From contig JBBSQW010000010.1 in assembly GCA_038243635.1 (NCBI GenBank), positions 52,421 through 116,420 of the forward strand: a stretch of DNA of 64,000 nucleotides. The letters run 5' to 3'. This DNA is from Pseudopedobacter sp038243635. GTDB lineage: Bacteria; Bacteroidota; Bacteroidia; Sphingobacteriales; Sphingobacteriaceae. The position numbers and the translations under genes were made by a program. Positions 9,627-18,676 of this stretch are shown here, piece after piece; within the stretch, counting starts at the first letter, position 1, and every line of letters begins with the position of its first letter. Under the pieces are notes generated by a model. That model made no database searches and was not told the DNA's origin. It worked only from the letters and a program-made list of their open reading frames with translations.

Positions 9627-11090
9627 TTAATTGAGCGGAATAGAGAAATAAAATTCTGAGCCATTATCTGCAGAACTATTTACGCCAACGTTCCCATGAT
9701 GTCTTTTGATGATTTCTGCGCAAATATACAGTCCAATACCTAAACCTTGAAACTTTAGCGATGATTCTTCAACTCTATAAAACTTAGAAAAAATATCGTT
9801 TTGTTTTTCTGGCGGTATTCCAATGCCATTGTCTTTAACTTTAATAATTACATTATTGCCGTTCGTTTCTCGCGTTATGCGTAAGAAACAGCTGTTTGGA
9901 GAGTATTTTAATGCATTAGTAAGGTAATTAATTAGCACTTGTTCAATCCTGTTTTCATCACCATTAAGTAATAAAGGTGTTTCATTGCCCAAAATTTCAA
10001 GTTTAAAATCACCGTGAGTTTGCTGTATGGTTTCAATTGCAGACTCAATCATAATTTTTAGATCAAATTGTTGTTTATTAAGCTTCAACTCACCGTTTTC
10101 AATTTTTGATATGTCTAACAAGTCAGAAATTAGTTCGTTTAATTTTTCGACTTGTAAATGAGCTTTTTCTATATAGCCTTTTACTTGTTCGGATTCATGG
10201 TTTCTGAGTGATCGCGAAAGCAACTGAATGTATGCTTTTACACTGGTCAAGGGTGTTTTTAACTCATGACTGGTAATACTCAGAAATTCATCTTTCTTTT
10301 TTTCAATTTGTTTTTGGTCTTCAATATCAGTAAAAGTACCAACCCATTTTAGGGTTTTATTATGCTCAAAAATGGGTACAATGCGTAGTAGATGGTATTT
10401 ATATTTTGCACTCTCTAGTTCTTTGATTCGCACTTCAAGCGCCAAACTGTGTTTTTTAGGAATTACTTTTTGCCACTCTTTTTTAATGTCGATTTCATTA
10501 CCTAAGGTTTGTGGAAATTGCTTTACGGACAACGAGTATTTAAACCAATTTTGATTTACAAATTCAATCTCGCCTTCCTCATTACCAGTAAATGCTATTA
10601 AAGGAAGTGCCTCTAAAGTATGTTGAAGTTCCTTAACATGTTCTTTAAGTTCTGACTGCACTTTTTTTCGGATATCTATTTCTGCCCGTAACGCATGCTG
10701 AGTGTCTTGTAGTTCTTTTGTTTGTTTATAGAGGCGTACAAAAGTGTTTACCTTTAGTAATAAAATTTCTGGATCAAAAGGCTTCACTACGTAATCAATT
10801 CCTCCAGATTCGTATCCTTTATTGATAAACTCGTTATTGGTATTTACGGCAGATAAAAATATAATTGGAATATCTTTTGTTTTATTAAAACCACTTAAAG
10901 TTTCGGCCACCTCAAAACCATCCATTGATGGCATTTGAACGTCTAATATAATTAGCGCATAATCTGTATTCAAAACTTTTTTTAAACCTTCTTCTCCCGA
11001 GAGTGCGGTATCAACACTAAATCCCTTTGACTCTAGTAGTTTTTTTAACGAATAAATATTCTCCTGTTTGTCATCAACTATTAGAATCAT
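9627..11090 (-). CDS. response regulator-PAS-histidine kinase
   Basis: 487-residue soluble kinase with an N-terminal receiver (phospho-Asp50 in IILDVQMPSMDGFE), a coiled linker (about 125-160), a PAS domain (about 160-265), HisKA (SITSHELKTPLTSVKAY) and HATPase (DNGIGIPPEKQ, GLGIGLYI). Receiver-first kinases integrate an upstream phosphorelay before signalling. This is the promoter-proximal gene of the minus-strand signalling operon; only 18 bases separate it from the large hybrid kinase. The 211 bases upstream are shared with the divergent marR gene. Confidence 0.92.
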   Translation of the reverse strand: MILIVDDKQENIYSLKKLLESKGFSVDTALSGEEGLKKVLNTDYALIILDVQMPSMDGFEVAETLSGFNKTKDIPIIFLSAVNTNNEFINKGYESGGIDYVVKPFDPEILLLKVNTFVRLYKQTKELQDTQHALRAEIDIRKKVQSELKEHVKELQHTLEALPLIAFTGNEEGEIEFVNQNWFKYSLSVKQFPQTLGNEIDIKKEWQKVIPKKHSLALEVRIKELESAKYKYHLLRIVPIFEHNKTLKWVGTFTDIEDQKQIEKKKDEFLSITSHELKTPLTSVKAYIQLLSRSLRNHESEQVKGYIEKAHLQVEKLNELISDLLDISKIENGELKLNKQQFDLKIMIESAIETIQQTHGDFKLEILGNETPLLLNGDENRIEQVLINYLTNALKYSPNSCFLRITRETNGNNVIIKVKDNGIGIPPEKQNDIFSKFYRVEESSLKFQGLGIGLYICAEIIKRHHGNVGVNSSADNGSEFYFSIPLN

Positions 11091-11190
11091 TTAAAACTTT
11101 GTATTTGTAAATCAACATTAAGGTCTTTTAAAATCAATAGAAATTTGAAGCAAAAATTACACCAAATTTTAATGAAAAATTTTATTTTTC

Positions 11191-11220
11191 TTAATTTATT
11201 ATGCTTGCATAATAAATTAA
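11191..11220. promoter_or_regulatory. perfect 14+2+14 palindrome, probable MarR operator
   Basis: Arms TTAATTTATTATGC and its exact reverse complement flank a TT spacer. It sits 81 bases before the marR start and is the only such palindrome I noticed in the window. MarR dimers bind this kind of site and usually autoregulate, so it probably controls marR and the beta-oxidation operon, and perhaps the divergent kinase operon. Confidence 0.7.
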
Positions 11221-11301
11221 AGATTTCTATATTTGAATTGCTGCTATATTATAGTTAGTCAGCAAGCTTCAACCTAAATCAACTTAAAAGTATAAAATTT
11301 A

Positions 11302-11733
11302 ATGAAACATCAGGAAACGATTGATTATCATTTGAAAATAACCTGGCAGAATATCGCAAATACGTATAATCAGTTGGCGGCCGAGTTTGGGATTACACAA
11401 TCAATCGGTTACCTGTTAATGAATATAGACGAAGAAAACGGAACTACAGTTTCGGAAATGGCCGCATTATTAGGGCTAAAGTCTACCAGTTTAAGTAGAA
11501 TGCTTAACAATTTGGAAGTGATTGGGCTAATTTATAGAGAAGGGCACTTAACAGATAAAAGATCAGTTAAACTTTATCTTACAGATTTAGGTAAAGAAAA
11601 AAGACACCTTGCTAGGGTGGTTGTTAAAAAGTTTAATGATTATTTGGATGCCAACCTTGCCGATAATGATAAAACGCAGCTGGTTAATTCCTTAAAGCTA
11701 ATTAATGAGTTAACTACCAATTATAAACCTTGA
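11302..11733 (+). CDS. MarR family transcriptional regulator
   Basis: 143 residues, the usual MarR length, with a winged helix: the recognition helix region SMxxLLGLKSTSLSRMLNNLE (about 50-72) is followed by the wing GHLTDKRSVKLYLTDLGK. It lies 13 bases upstream of the beta-oxidation HAD/ECH gene and so probably senses acyl-CoA or a fatty acid and represses the operon. The palindrome at 11191-11220 is the obvious operator. The ligand is an inference from context. Confidence 0.9.
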   Translation: MKHQETIDYHLKITWQNIANTYNQLAAEFGITQSIGYLLMNIDEENGTTVSEMAALLGLKSTSLSRMLNNLEVIGLIYREGHLTDKRSVKLYLTDLGKEKRHLARVVVKKFNDYLDANLADNDKTQLVNSLKLINELTTNYKP

Positions 11734-11746
11734 TATTTTAAAAATA

Positions 11747-14152
11747 ATGAAGAGATCAATTAAAAAGGTAGCAGTGCTTGGTTCCGGTATTATGGGTTCT
11801 AGGATAGCTTGCCACTTTGCAAATATTGGAGCAGAAGTTTTACTTTTAGATATTATACCAAAGGAATTAACGGATGCAGAAAAATCAAAGGGATTAACGT
11901 TTGAAAGTGCTAATGTCCGCAACAGAATTGTGAACGATGCACTGGCCGTCGCTGCAAAATCTAACCCTTCGCCTGTTTACAATAAGGCCGTTTTAAACAA
12001 CATTAAAACAGGAAATTTTGAAGACAACATGAAGGATATCGCGACTTGCGATTGGACCATTGAAGTTGTGGTAGAGAATTTAAAAATCAAAAAGATTGTT
12101 TACGATCAGGTAGAACAATTTAGAAAACCAGGTACTTTAATTACTTCAAATACATCCGGTATTCCGATCCATTTAATGGCAGAAGGAAGATCTGAGGATT
12201 TTAGAAAACATTTCTGTGGTACTCATTTTTTTAATCCTCCACGTTATTTAAGGCTATTAGAAATTATTCCAACGCCAGAAACCAACACAGAAGTTGTTGA
12301 CTTTTTGAAGCATTATGGTGACAAGTTTTTAGGTAAAACCACGGTTTTATGTAAAGATACTCCGGCCTTTATAGCTAACCGAGTTGGCGTTTATTCTATC
12401 ATGGCTTTATTGCATTTGGTAGAAAAAATGGATTTAACTGTAGAAGAGGTTGATAAATTCACTGGGCCAGCCCTAGGTCGACCAAAGTCTGCTACTTTCC
12501 GTACTACGGATGTTGTAGGGTTGGATACGATGATTAACGTATCAAATGGTTTAACAGAAAATGTGCCTAACGATGAACAAAAAGAAGTTTTTGTTTTGCC
12601 TGATTATGTAAAGAAAATGCAGGAGAACAATTGGCTGGGTGATAAGACTGGTCAAGGTTTCTACAAAAAAACCAAAGATAAAAACGGGAAGACGGAGATT
12701 TTAGCTTTAGACCTAAAAACTTTAGAATATCGTCCACAAAACAAAGTAAAATCGGCAACGCTAGAAGCTACCAAAGTTGTAGAAAACCTACCACAGCGGA
12801 TGAAAGTTTACGCAGCCGGTAAAGATAAAGCTGCTGAGTTTTTTAGAATTTCTTTCTCAGGATTATTTGAATATGTTTCTAATCGAATCCCGGAAATTTC
12901 TGACGAATTATACCGTATTGACGATGCCATGCGAGCCGGATTCGGTTGGGAGCTAGGTCCGTACGAAGTTTGGGATGCTTTAGGAGTGAAAGAAGGTGTG
13001 GAGATGATGAAAGAGAACGGCAAAACTCCAGCAAACTGGGTTAAAGAAATGTTAGCTGCGGGCAATACCTCTTTCTATAAAGTGGAAAACGGAAACAAAA
13101 GCTATTATGATATCCCATCAAAATCCTACAAGGTAATTCCTGGTCAGGATGCGTTTATTGTTTTAGATAATATAAGAGCCAGCAAAACCATTTGGAAAAA
13201 TTCTGGAACTACCCTTACGGATTTAGGTGATGGTATTTTGAACCTAGAATTCCATACTAAAATGAACACCATTGGTGGCGAAGTTTTAGCTGGAATTAAC
13301 AAAGCCATTGATATTGCAGAAAAAGATTACAGAGGTTTAGTAATCAGCAACGACGGTGCAAATTTCTCCGCAGGCGCAAACGTCGGGATGATTTTTATGA
13401 TGGCGGTTGAGCAGGAGTGGGACGAAGTAAACATGGCAATCAAAATGTTCCAAAATACGTCCATGCGAATTAGATATTCTTCCATTCCGGTCGTAGTAGC
13501 TCCACATAATCTCACTTTAGGTGGTGGTTGCGAGTTTACTTTACATGCAGACCACGTACAATTGAATGCTGAAACTTATATGGGTTTGGTTGAGTTTGGT
13601 GTAGGGTTGATTCCCGGCGGTGGGGGAACAAAAGAGATGGCTTTAAGAGCTTCTGATGAATTTCAGGCTGAGCAGATTGATCAAAATGTTTTAAAAGATA
13701 AGTTTTTAACGATTGCGATGGCAAAGGTTTCTACCTCGGCTGTTGAAGCGTATGATTTAGGTTACTTATTAAAAGATAAGTATTCAATATCCATGAATAG
13801 GAGTAGGCTTATCGCCGATGCTAAAGAAAAAGCTTTAGAATTGGCTGATGCTGGATATACGCAACCCGTACGCAGAAATAATATCAAAGTTTTAGGAAAA
13901 TATGGATTAGGAATGGTTTACGCTGGTGCAAATAGCATGCGTTCTGGTAATTACATATCAGACCATGATCAAAAAATTTCTCAAAAACTAGGCTATGTAA
14001 TGTGTGGCGGAGATTTATCTTCTCCAACCTTAGTTACAGAGCAATATTTGCTGGATTTGGAAAGGGAAGCTTTTTTAAGCTTGTGTGGTGAGAAGAAGAC
14101 TTTGGAGAGAATACAGTCAATTATAACTAAGGGAAAACCGCTCCGCAACTAG
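11747..14152 (+). CDS. 3-hydroxyacyl-CoA dehydrogenase / enoyl-CoA hydratase fusion (beta-oxidation)
   Basis: 801-residue bifunctional enzyme for the hydration and NAD-dependent oxidation steps of fatty-acid beta-oxidation. The Rossmann motif G12-S-G14-I-M-G17 opens the protein, HAD C-terminal domains follow to about residue 450, and a crotonase domain occupies roughly 470-720 (SAGANVG oxyanion loop; GGGCEF near residue 592). This HAD-then-hydratase order is the reverse of Escherichia coli FadB and is usual in Bacteroidota. The gene ends in TAG, and the left arm of a four-helix-bundle element starts directly at that stop codon. Confidence 0.95.
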   Translation: MKRSIKKVAVLGSGIMGSRIACHFANIGAEVLLLDIIPKELTDAEKSKGLTFESANVRNRIVNDALAVAAKSNPSPVYNKAVLNNIKTGNFEDNMKDIATCDWTIEVVVENLKIKKIVYDQVEQFRKPGTLITSNTSGIPIHLMAEGRSEDFRKHFCGTHFFNPPRYLRLLEIIPTPETNTEVVDFLKHYGDKFLGKTTVLCKDTPAFIANRVGVYSIMALLHLVEKMDLTVEEVDKFTGPALGRPKSATFRTTDVVGLDTMINVSNGLTENVPNDEQKEVFVLPDYVKKMQENNWLGDKTGQGFYKKTKDKNGKTEILALDLKTLEYRPQNKVKSATLEATKVVENLPQRMKVYAAGKDKAAEFFRISFSGLFEYVSNRIPEISDELYRIDDAMRAGFGWELGPYEVWDALGVKEGVEMMKENGKTPANWVKEMLAAGNTSFYKVENGNKSYYDIPSKSYKVIPGQDAFIVLDNIRASKTIWKNSGTTLTDLGDGILNLEFHTKMNTIGGEVLAGINKAIDIAEKDYRGLVISNDGANFSAGANVGMIFMMAVEQEWDEVNMAIKMFQNTSMRIRYSSIPVVVAPHNLTLGGGCEFTLHADHVQLNAETYMGLVEFGVGLIPGGGGTKEMALRASDEFQAEQIDQNVLKDKFLTIAMAKVSTSAVEAYDLGYLLKDKYSISMNRSRLIADAKEKALELADAGYTQPVRRNNIKVLGKYGLGMVYAGANSMRSGNYISDHDQKISQKLGYVMCGGDLSSPTLVTEQYLLDLEREAFLSLCGEKKTLERIQSIITKGKPLRN

Positions 14153-14785
14153 TATTGAGATTTGAGTAGTGAGTATTGAGAACCTTTCAAACGTGATAAA
14201 AAGAGAAAGATAGAATGCATAATATCAAAGAATTAAAAATCTGGAATAAGTCAATGGATTTGGCAGTTCAGATGTATCAACTGTCTTCTAAGTTTCCTTC
14301 TGATGAAAGGTTTAATTTAACTTCTCAAGTAAGGAGATGTGCTGTTTCTGTTCCGTCTAATATTTCAGAAGGAGCGGGACGAAATACAAAAGGAGAATTT
14401 AAGCAGTTTCTTGGAATTGCGAATGGCTCGGCATACGAACTGCAAACTCAAATTATCATAGCTAACAAGTTGGATTTTATTGATGAGAAATCTACAAATG
14501 AGATTTTAGAACTCATCGATGAAATTCAGAAAATGAATTATAAACTTCAGTTATCATTAAGTAAATAAATTGATAGTAACGAGATGTGAGTATTGGGGAC
14601 TTTTAAACTTATTTAAGAGAATATTAAATCCAGTAATCGATCTTACTTAATACAAACTATTAAAAAACAATTAAAAAGAAGGAAACAAGTTATCTCATTA
14701 CACAGTACACTATACTCAATACAAAAAAACAAGGACGTAAGCAAGTGATCTCATTACTCAATACGCCCTACTCAATACTAAATAT
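14151..14785. repeat. low-complexity element A: TGAG/CTCA arms around a four-helix-bundle gene
   Basis: Between the HAD/ECH and thiolase genes. The left side has GAG-type arms at 14151-14183 and again at 14578-14615, the second following the small gene (shared words GTGAGTATTG and TTTcAAAC). The right side has two tandem CTC-type arms at about 14685-14722 and 14740-14781 (shared words ATCTCATTAC and ACTCAATAC). The two sides are roughly reverse complements, so the transcript could fold with the small gene in a large loop. No transposase is present. The left arm overlaps the TAG stop of the upstream gene. Confidence 0.65.
14215..14568 (+). CDS. four-helix-bundle protein (S23/IVP-like family)
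   Basis: 117 residues, all helical. It carries the family's core: IKELKIWNKSMDLA near the start, then KFPSDERFNLTSQVRR, SVPSNISEGAGR, and FLGIANGSAYELQTQ. The family is named from proteins encoded in intervening sequences of 23S rRNA genes and is related to the Avd accessory protein of diversity-generating retroelements. No reverse transcriptase or variable repeat is present here. Its cellular role is not established. The gene sits inside element A, within a fatty-acid operon to which it seems unrelated. Confidence 0.88.
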   Translation: MHNIKELKIWNKSMDLAVQMYQLSSKFPSDERFNLTSQVRRCAVSVPSNISEGAGRNTKGEFKQFLGIANGSAYELQTQIIIANKLDFIDEKSTNEILELIDEIQKMNYKLQLSLSK

Positions 14786-15961
14786 ATGGAAGCATACATT
14801 ATAGCAGGATTAAGAACAGCAGTTGGAAAAGCGCCACGCGGGGTTTTTAGATTTACAAGGGCCGATGATTTGGCTTCAGAAGTAATTCGTGAGCTGGTTG
14901 CATCGGTACCGAATTTAGATCCGGAACAAATTGACGACGTTATCGTCGGGAACGCGACTCCTGAAGCAGAGCAAGGTTTAAATATAGCTCGGATGATTTC
15001 TTTGATGAGTTTAGGGACTGATAAAGTTCCGGGCGTTACGGTTAATCGTTATTGTGCATCGGGTTTAGAAACTATAGCAATTGCTGTTTCAAAAATTAAA
15101 GCTGGAATGGCAGATTGTATTGTGGCAGGTGGAGTAGAAGTAATGAGCGGAATGCCTTTCGGCGGATGGAAGATTGTACCCAATCCAGAAGTGACCATGA
15201 AAAACCCAGATTGGTATTGGGGAATGGGATTAACTGCGGAGGCGGTTGCTAAAGATTATAATGTAAGCAGAGAGGATCAAGATGCGTTTGCAATAAAATC
15301 GCATCAAAAAGCTGTTGAAGCCATAAAAAATGGTCATTTGAAAGATGGAGTTTTACCAATCACGGTGAAAGAAAACTATTTGGATGCCAACATGAAAAAG
15401 AAAACTCGCGAATACGTAGTTGATACCGATGAAGGCCCAAGAGCAGATACGTCATTAGCGGCATTAGCTAAATTGCGACCTGTTTTTGCAGATGGAGGTT
15501 CCGTTACTGCGGGTAATTCGTCACAAACATCAGACGGCGCAGCCTTTGTATTGGTGGTTTCCGAAAGAATGTTGAAGCAATTAAACGTTGAACCAATTGC
15601 TCGTTTGGTGAGTTATTCGGTTGCTGGCGTTCCGCCAAGAGTTATGGGGGTAGGGCCAATAGAAGCTATTCCGAAAGCTTTAAAACAAGCTGACATGAAA
15701 CTGGATCAAATTGATTTAATAGAACTGAACGAAGCATTTGCATCACAGTCTTTAGCTGTAATTAGAACCTTAGGTTTAGATCAAGAAAAAGTAAATGTAA
15801 ATGGTGGAGCAATAGCCTTAGGTCATCCACTGGGTTGTACAGGTGCAAAGTTATCGGTCCAAATATTCAACGAATTAAAAAGACGAAAGCAGAAATACGG
15901 AATGGTTACCATGTGCGTAGGCAGCGGACAAGGTGCAGCAGGAATTTTTGAGGTTTATTAG
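14786..15961 (+). CDS. acetyl-CoA C-acyltransferase (beta-oxidation thiolase)
   Basis: 391 residues, normal thiolase length. The nucleophile Cys90 is in NRYCASGLE, His347 in GGAIALGHPLG and the second catalytic Cys377 in MCVGSGQG; NEAFAS supplies the Asn-Glu loop. It cleaves 3-ketoacyl-CoA to acetyl-CoA and a shortened acyl-CoA and completes the spiral started by the adjacent HAD/ECH protein, making this a fadA-type gene. Its TAG stop is the first base of the arm of element B. Confidence 0.95.
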   Translation: MEAYIIAGLRTAVGKAPRGVFRFTRADDLASEVIRELVASVPNLDPEQIDDVIVGNATPEAEQGLNIARMISLMSLGTDKVPGVTVNRYCASGLETIAIAVSKIKAGMADCIVAGGVEVMSGMPFGGWKIVPNPEVTMKNPDWYWGMGLTAEAVAKDYNVSREDQDAFAIKSHQKAVEAIKNGHLKDGVLPITVKENYLDANMKKKTREYVVDTDEGPRADTSLAALAKLRPVFADGGSVTAGNSSQTSDGAAFVLVVSERMLKQLNVEPIARLVSYSVAGVPPRVMGVGPIEAIPKALKQADMKLDQIDLIELNEAFASQSLAVIRTLGLDQEKVNVNGGAIALGHPLGCTGAKLSVQIFNELKRRKQKYGMVTMCVGSGQGAAGIFEVY

Positions 15962-16526
15962 ATATGAGAGGGGAGATGTGAGATATGAGGGCTTTTAATA
16001 GACCCAAGTGTAGAATTAAGATTTTTTTAATTTATTACTAAGCAAAGAATGAATAATCTTAAAGAACTTAAAATTTAGTCTAAAGCAATAGACTTAACTG
16101 TTGAAGTTTATAAAGCAACAACTAAATTTCCGTCTGATGAAAGATTCGGTTTAACAAGTCAAATAAGAAGAGCGGCGGTTTCTATCCCTTCAAACATTGC
16201 AGAAGGTGCAGGTAGAAATTCTCCAAAAGAGTTTAATAATTTTTTAGGTATTGCAAATGGTTCTTCTTTTGAGTTACAAACACAGTTAATAGTTGCTAAT
16301 AAATTAGAAATGCTTTCGGATGAGATCCTTAATCCAATTCTTGAAAATATCGATGAACTACAAAAAATGACATATAGTTTCCAGCAGATGCTAAAAAAGA
16401 AAATAGATGCAAAATAAACTTTAAAGACATTTAGGCTTGCAGATTCTTATATCTCAAGTCATTTCAAAACTAAAAATGATGAGCGATGTTGCAGATTCTC
16501 ATATCTCATATCTCCCATCTCAAATC
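15961..16526. repeat. low-complexity element B: mirrored arms around a broken four-helix-bundle gene
   Basis: Left arm 15961-15992 (GATATGAG, GAGATGTGAG words) and right arms at 16439-16460 and 16491-16526, which share GCAGATTCT and ATATCTCA. The reverse complement of the left arm aligns with the right arm at about 26 of 30 positions. As in element A, the left arm begins at a TAG stop, the small gene follows it, and the right arm is doubled. The arm words differ from those of element A, so the two elements are the same type but not recent copies. Confidence 0.65.
16049..16417 (+). pseudogene. four-helix-bundle protein interrupted by an amber codon
   Basis: Starts ATG-AAT-AAT and reads MNNLKELKI, then TAG at 16076-16078, then continues open for another 112 codons to TAA with all family motifs (KFPSDERFGLTSQIRR, SIPSNIAEGAGR, FLGIANGSSFELQTQ). 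The intact relative at 14215 has Trp (TGG) at the matching position, so a single G-to-A change explains the stop. No ATG follows close enough to restore the first helix. Either a recent pseudogene or a readthrough product; decay is more likely. Confidence 0.85.
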
Positions 16527-16536
16527 TTATAAAACC

Positions 16537-18318
16537 ATGCAAAAGAAAACAATTAAAGGCGGGGAATTCATTATCTCCGACACGGATTTTAAAGACGTAT
16601 TCATCCCTGAAGAATTTGATGAAGAGTCGCTGATGATTAAAAAAACCTGTGAAGATTTTTTGCAGGCAGAGGTAACTCCGAATTTAGATCGAATTGACAA
16701 GCAAGAAGAAGGTTTGATGGAATCTTTAATGGATAAAGCTGGTGAACTTGGTTTATTAGCGGTTTCTATTCCGGAAGAATACGGGGGATTTGGTAAAAAC
16801 TTCAATACTTCCATGTTGGTTACCGATGCAATTGGGGCGGGACACTCTTTTGCGGTGGCACTTTCGGCACATACCGGGATTGGTACTTTGCCAATTTTAT
16901 ATTACGGAAATAAAGAGCAAAAAGATAAATATATTCCAAAATTGGCTTCTGGCGAGTGGAAAGCAAGTTATTGCTTAACGGAACCAAATGCTGGTTCGGA
17001 CGCTAATTCCGGTAAAACTAAGGCGGTTTTAAACGCAGAGGGAACTCATTACATCATCAACGGACAAAAAATGTGGATCACCAATGGTGGTTTTGCTGAT
17101 ATCTTTATCGTTTTTGCTAAGATTGATGACGACAAAAACCTTTCAGCATTTATTATTGAGAAAGATTTTGGTGGCGTAACAATGAATCCCGAAGAACATA
17201 AAATGGGTATTAAAGGTTCTTCTACCCGTCAGGTTTTCTTTAACGATTGCCCAGTACCAAAAGAGAATTTACTTTCTGAACGGGAGAATGGGTTTAAGAT
17301 TGCCGTTAACATTTTGAATATTGGACGTATTAAATTAGGTGCGGCTGCAATTGGTTCTTCACGTAAAGTTTTGGATCATGCTATCAACTACTCCAACGAA
17401 CGCGTTCAGTTCGGTTTAAACATTTCTAAGTTTGGTGCAATCCGTTACAAACTGGCAGAAATGGCGACTCGTAACTTTGCTGTAGAAAGTGCCGCTTACC
17501 GAGCAGGACAGAATATTGATGATGCGTATGATGCATTGGTTGCTGACGGAATGGATGTTGGAAAAGCCAAATTGAAGTCTACCGAGCAGTTTGCTGTGGA
17601 ATGCGCTATCATCAAGGTTTGGGGCTCTGAGGTGTTGGATTATATTGTTGATGAAGGTGTGCAAGTTTATGGCGGGATGGGCTACAGTGCCGATGCGCCA
17701 ATGGATAGAGCTTATCGGGATAGCCGTATCAATAGAATTTTTGAAGGTACAAACGAGATTAACAGGCTATTAATTGTCGATATGCTTTTAAAGAGAGCGT
17801 TAAAGGGCGAGTTAGATTTAATGACACCAGCCACAGCTGTTGCGGGTGAATTAATGTCGATCCCAGAATTTGGAGATGAAGACGACACTTTATTTGCAGC
17901 AGAAAAGAAAGCACTCAAGAATTTAAAGAAAGCAGGTTTGATGATTGCAGGATCTGCCGTTCAAAAATTGATGATGAGTCTTTCTAAAGAACAAGAGATT
18001 TTAATGAACATAGCAGATATCATCGGTTCAGTTTACGTGGTTGAATCAACCATTTTAAGGGTTGAGAAATTGGTTTCTATGCGAGGAGAAGAAGCTTGCG
18101 CAGGTCAGTTAGATATGATGAGAATTTACTTACAGGAAGCGGTTGATAAAACTTATATGGCCGGTAAAGAAGCATTAAACTCTTTTGCCGAAGGCGATGA
18201 ATTAAATATGATGCTAATGGGCTTGCGTAGGTTTACAAAAGTTCCTCCGTTTAATATTAAAGATGCTCGACAAAGAGTTGCAAAGCAATTGATCGACGCA
18301 AATAAGTATTGTTTTTAG
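16537..18318 (+). CDS. acyl-CoA dehydrogenase
   Basis: 593-residue FAD enzyme that introduces the first double bond in beta-oxidation. The N-terminal helical domain, the middle beta domain (YCLTEPNAGSDA and WITNGG flavin-contact motifs) and the C-terminal helical domain are all present. The predicted catalytic base is Glu403 in RIFEGTNEI. About 190 further residues follow, as in the long very-long-chain-type members. The start was chosen at ATG 16537 (MQKKTIKGG), because the 17 codons upstream lie in the repeat arm of element B. Last gene of the operon; a strong terminator follows. Confidence 0.94.
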   Translation: MQKKTIKGGEFIISDTDFKDVFIPEEFDEESLMIKKTCEDFLQAEVTPNLDRIDKQEEGLMESLMDKAGELGLLAVSIPEEYGGFGKNFNTSMLVTDAIGAGHSFAVALSAHTGIGTLPILYYGNKEQKDKYIPKLASGEWKASYCLTEPNAGSDANSGKTKAVLNAEGTHYIINGQKMWITNGGFADIFIVFAKIDDDKNLSAFIIEKDFGGVTMNPEEHKMGIKGSSTRQVFFNDCPVPKENLLSERENGFKIAVNILNIGRIKLGAAAIGSSRKVLDHAINYSNERVQFGLNISKFGAIRYKLAEMATRNFAVESAAYRAGQNIDDAYDALVADGMDVGKAKLKSTEQFAVECAIIKVWGSEVLDYIVDEGVQVYGGMGYSADAPMDRAYRDSRINRIFEGTNEINRLLIVDMLLKRALKGELDLMTPATAVAGELMSIPEFGDEDDTLFAAEKKALKNLKKAGLMIAGSAVQKLMMSLSKEQEILMNIADIIGSVYVVESTILRVEKLVSMRGEEACAGQLDMMRIYLQEAVDKTYMAGKEALNSFAEGDELNMMLMGLRRFTKVPPFNIKDARQRVAKQLIDANKYCF

Positions 18319-18386
18319 CGCATTGTGAGTCTCGATTTTTCTTCGGGGTGAAGCAATCTGTTTCAATTAACGAAATATTTTATAAT

Positions 18387-18417
18387 AGCCGTTCAGATTT
18401 GTTCTGAACGGCTTTTT
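18387..18417 (+). terminator. Rho-independent terminator of the beta-oxidation operon
   Basis: Perfect stem GCCGTTCAGA/TCTGAACGGC with a five-base loop followed by TTTTT. The remaining 260 bases to higA contain a weak CTAGTC/GACTAG inverted repeat and nothing else I can support. Confidence 0.88.
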
Positions 18418-18676
18418 CGTTTAAACAGTTTTAAAACTCTCTCCTATTTGTTAGTGTCTAGTCACGCTTTTCTAGAGACTAGGCAGCGGGGGAAAGGTAG
18501 GAAGTAAATTAAAATAATACAAATAACCACTCCCGTTTTTTGAGAATTTACAAGAAATCAAATTACAATATTTTATAATAAATCATAGCCATTATCTCCT
18601 GTCGTCCTCTTTCGTAAACAAGAGTAGCTAAAAAAGGGAAACTTAAACGCTCTGATTATTTAAACATAACGCAAAA

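Noticed and set aside
14151..16526. Diversity-generating retroelement, because of the Avd-like four-helix-bundle proteins
   Set aside because: No reverse transcriptase, template repeat or variable repeat is present.
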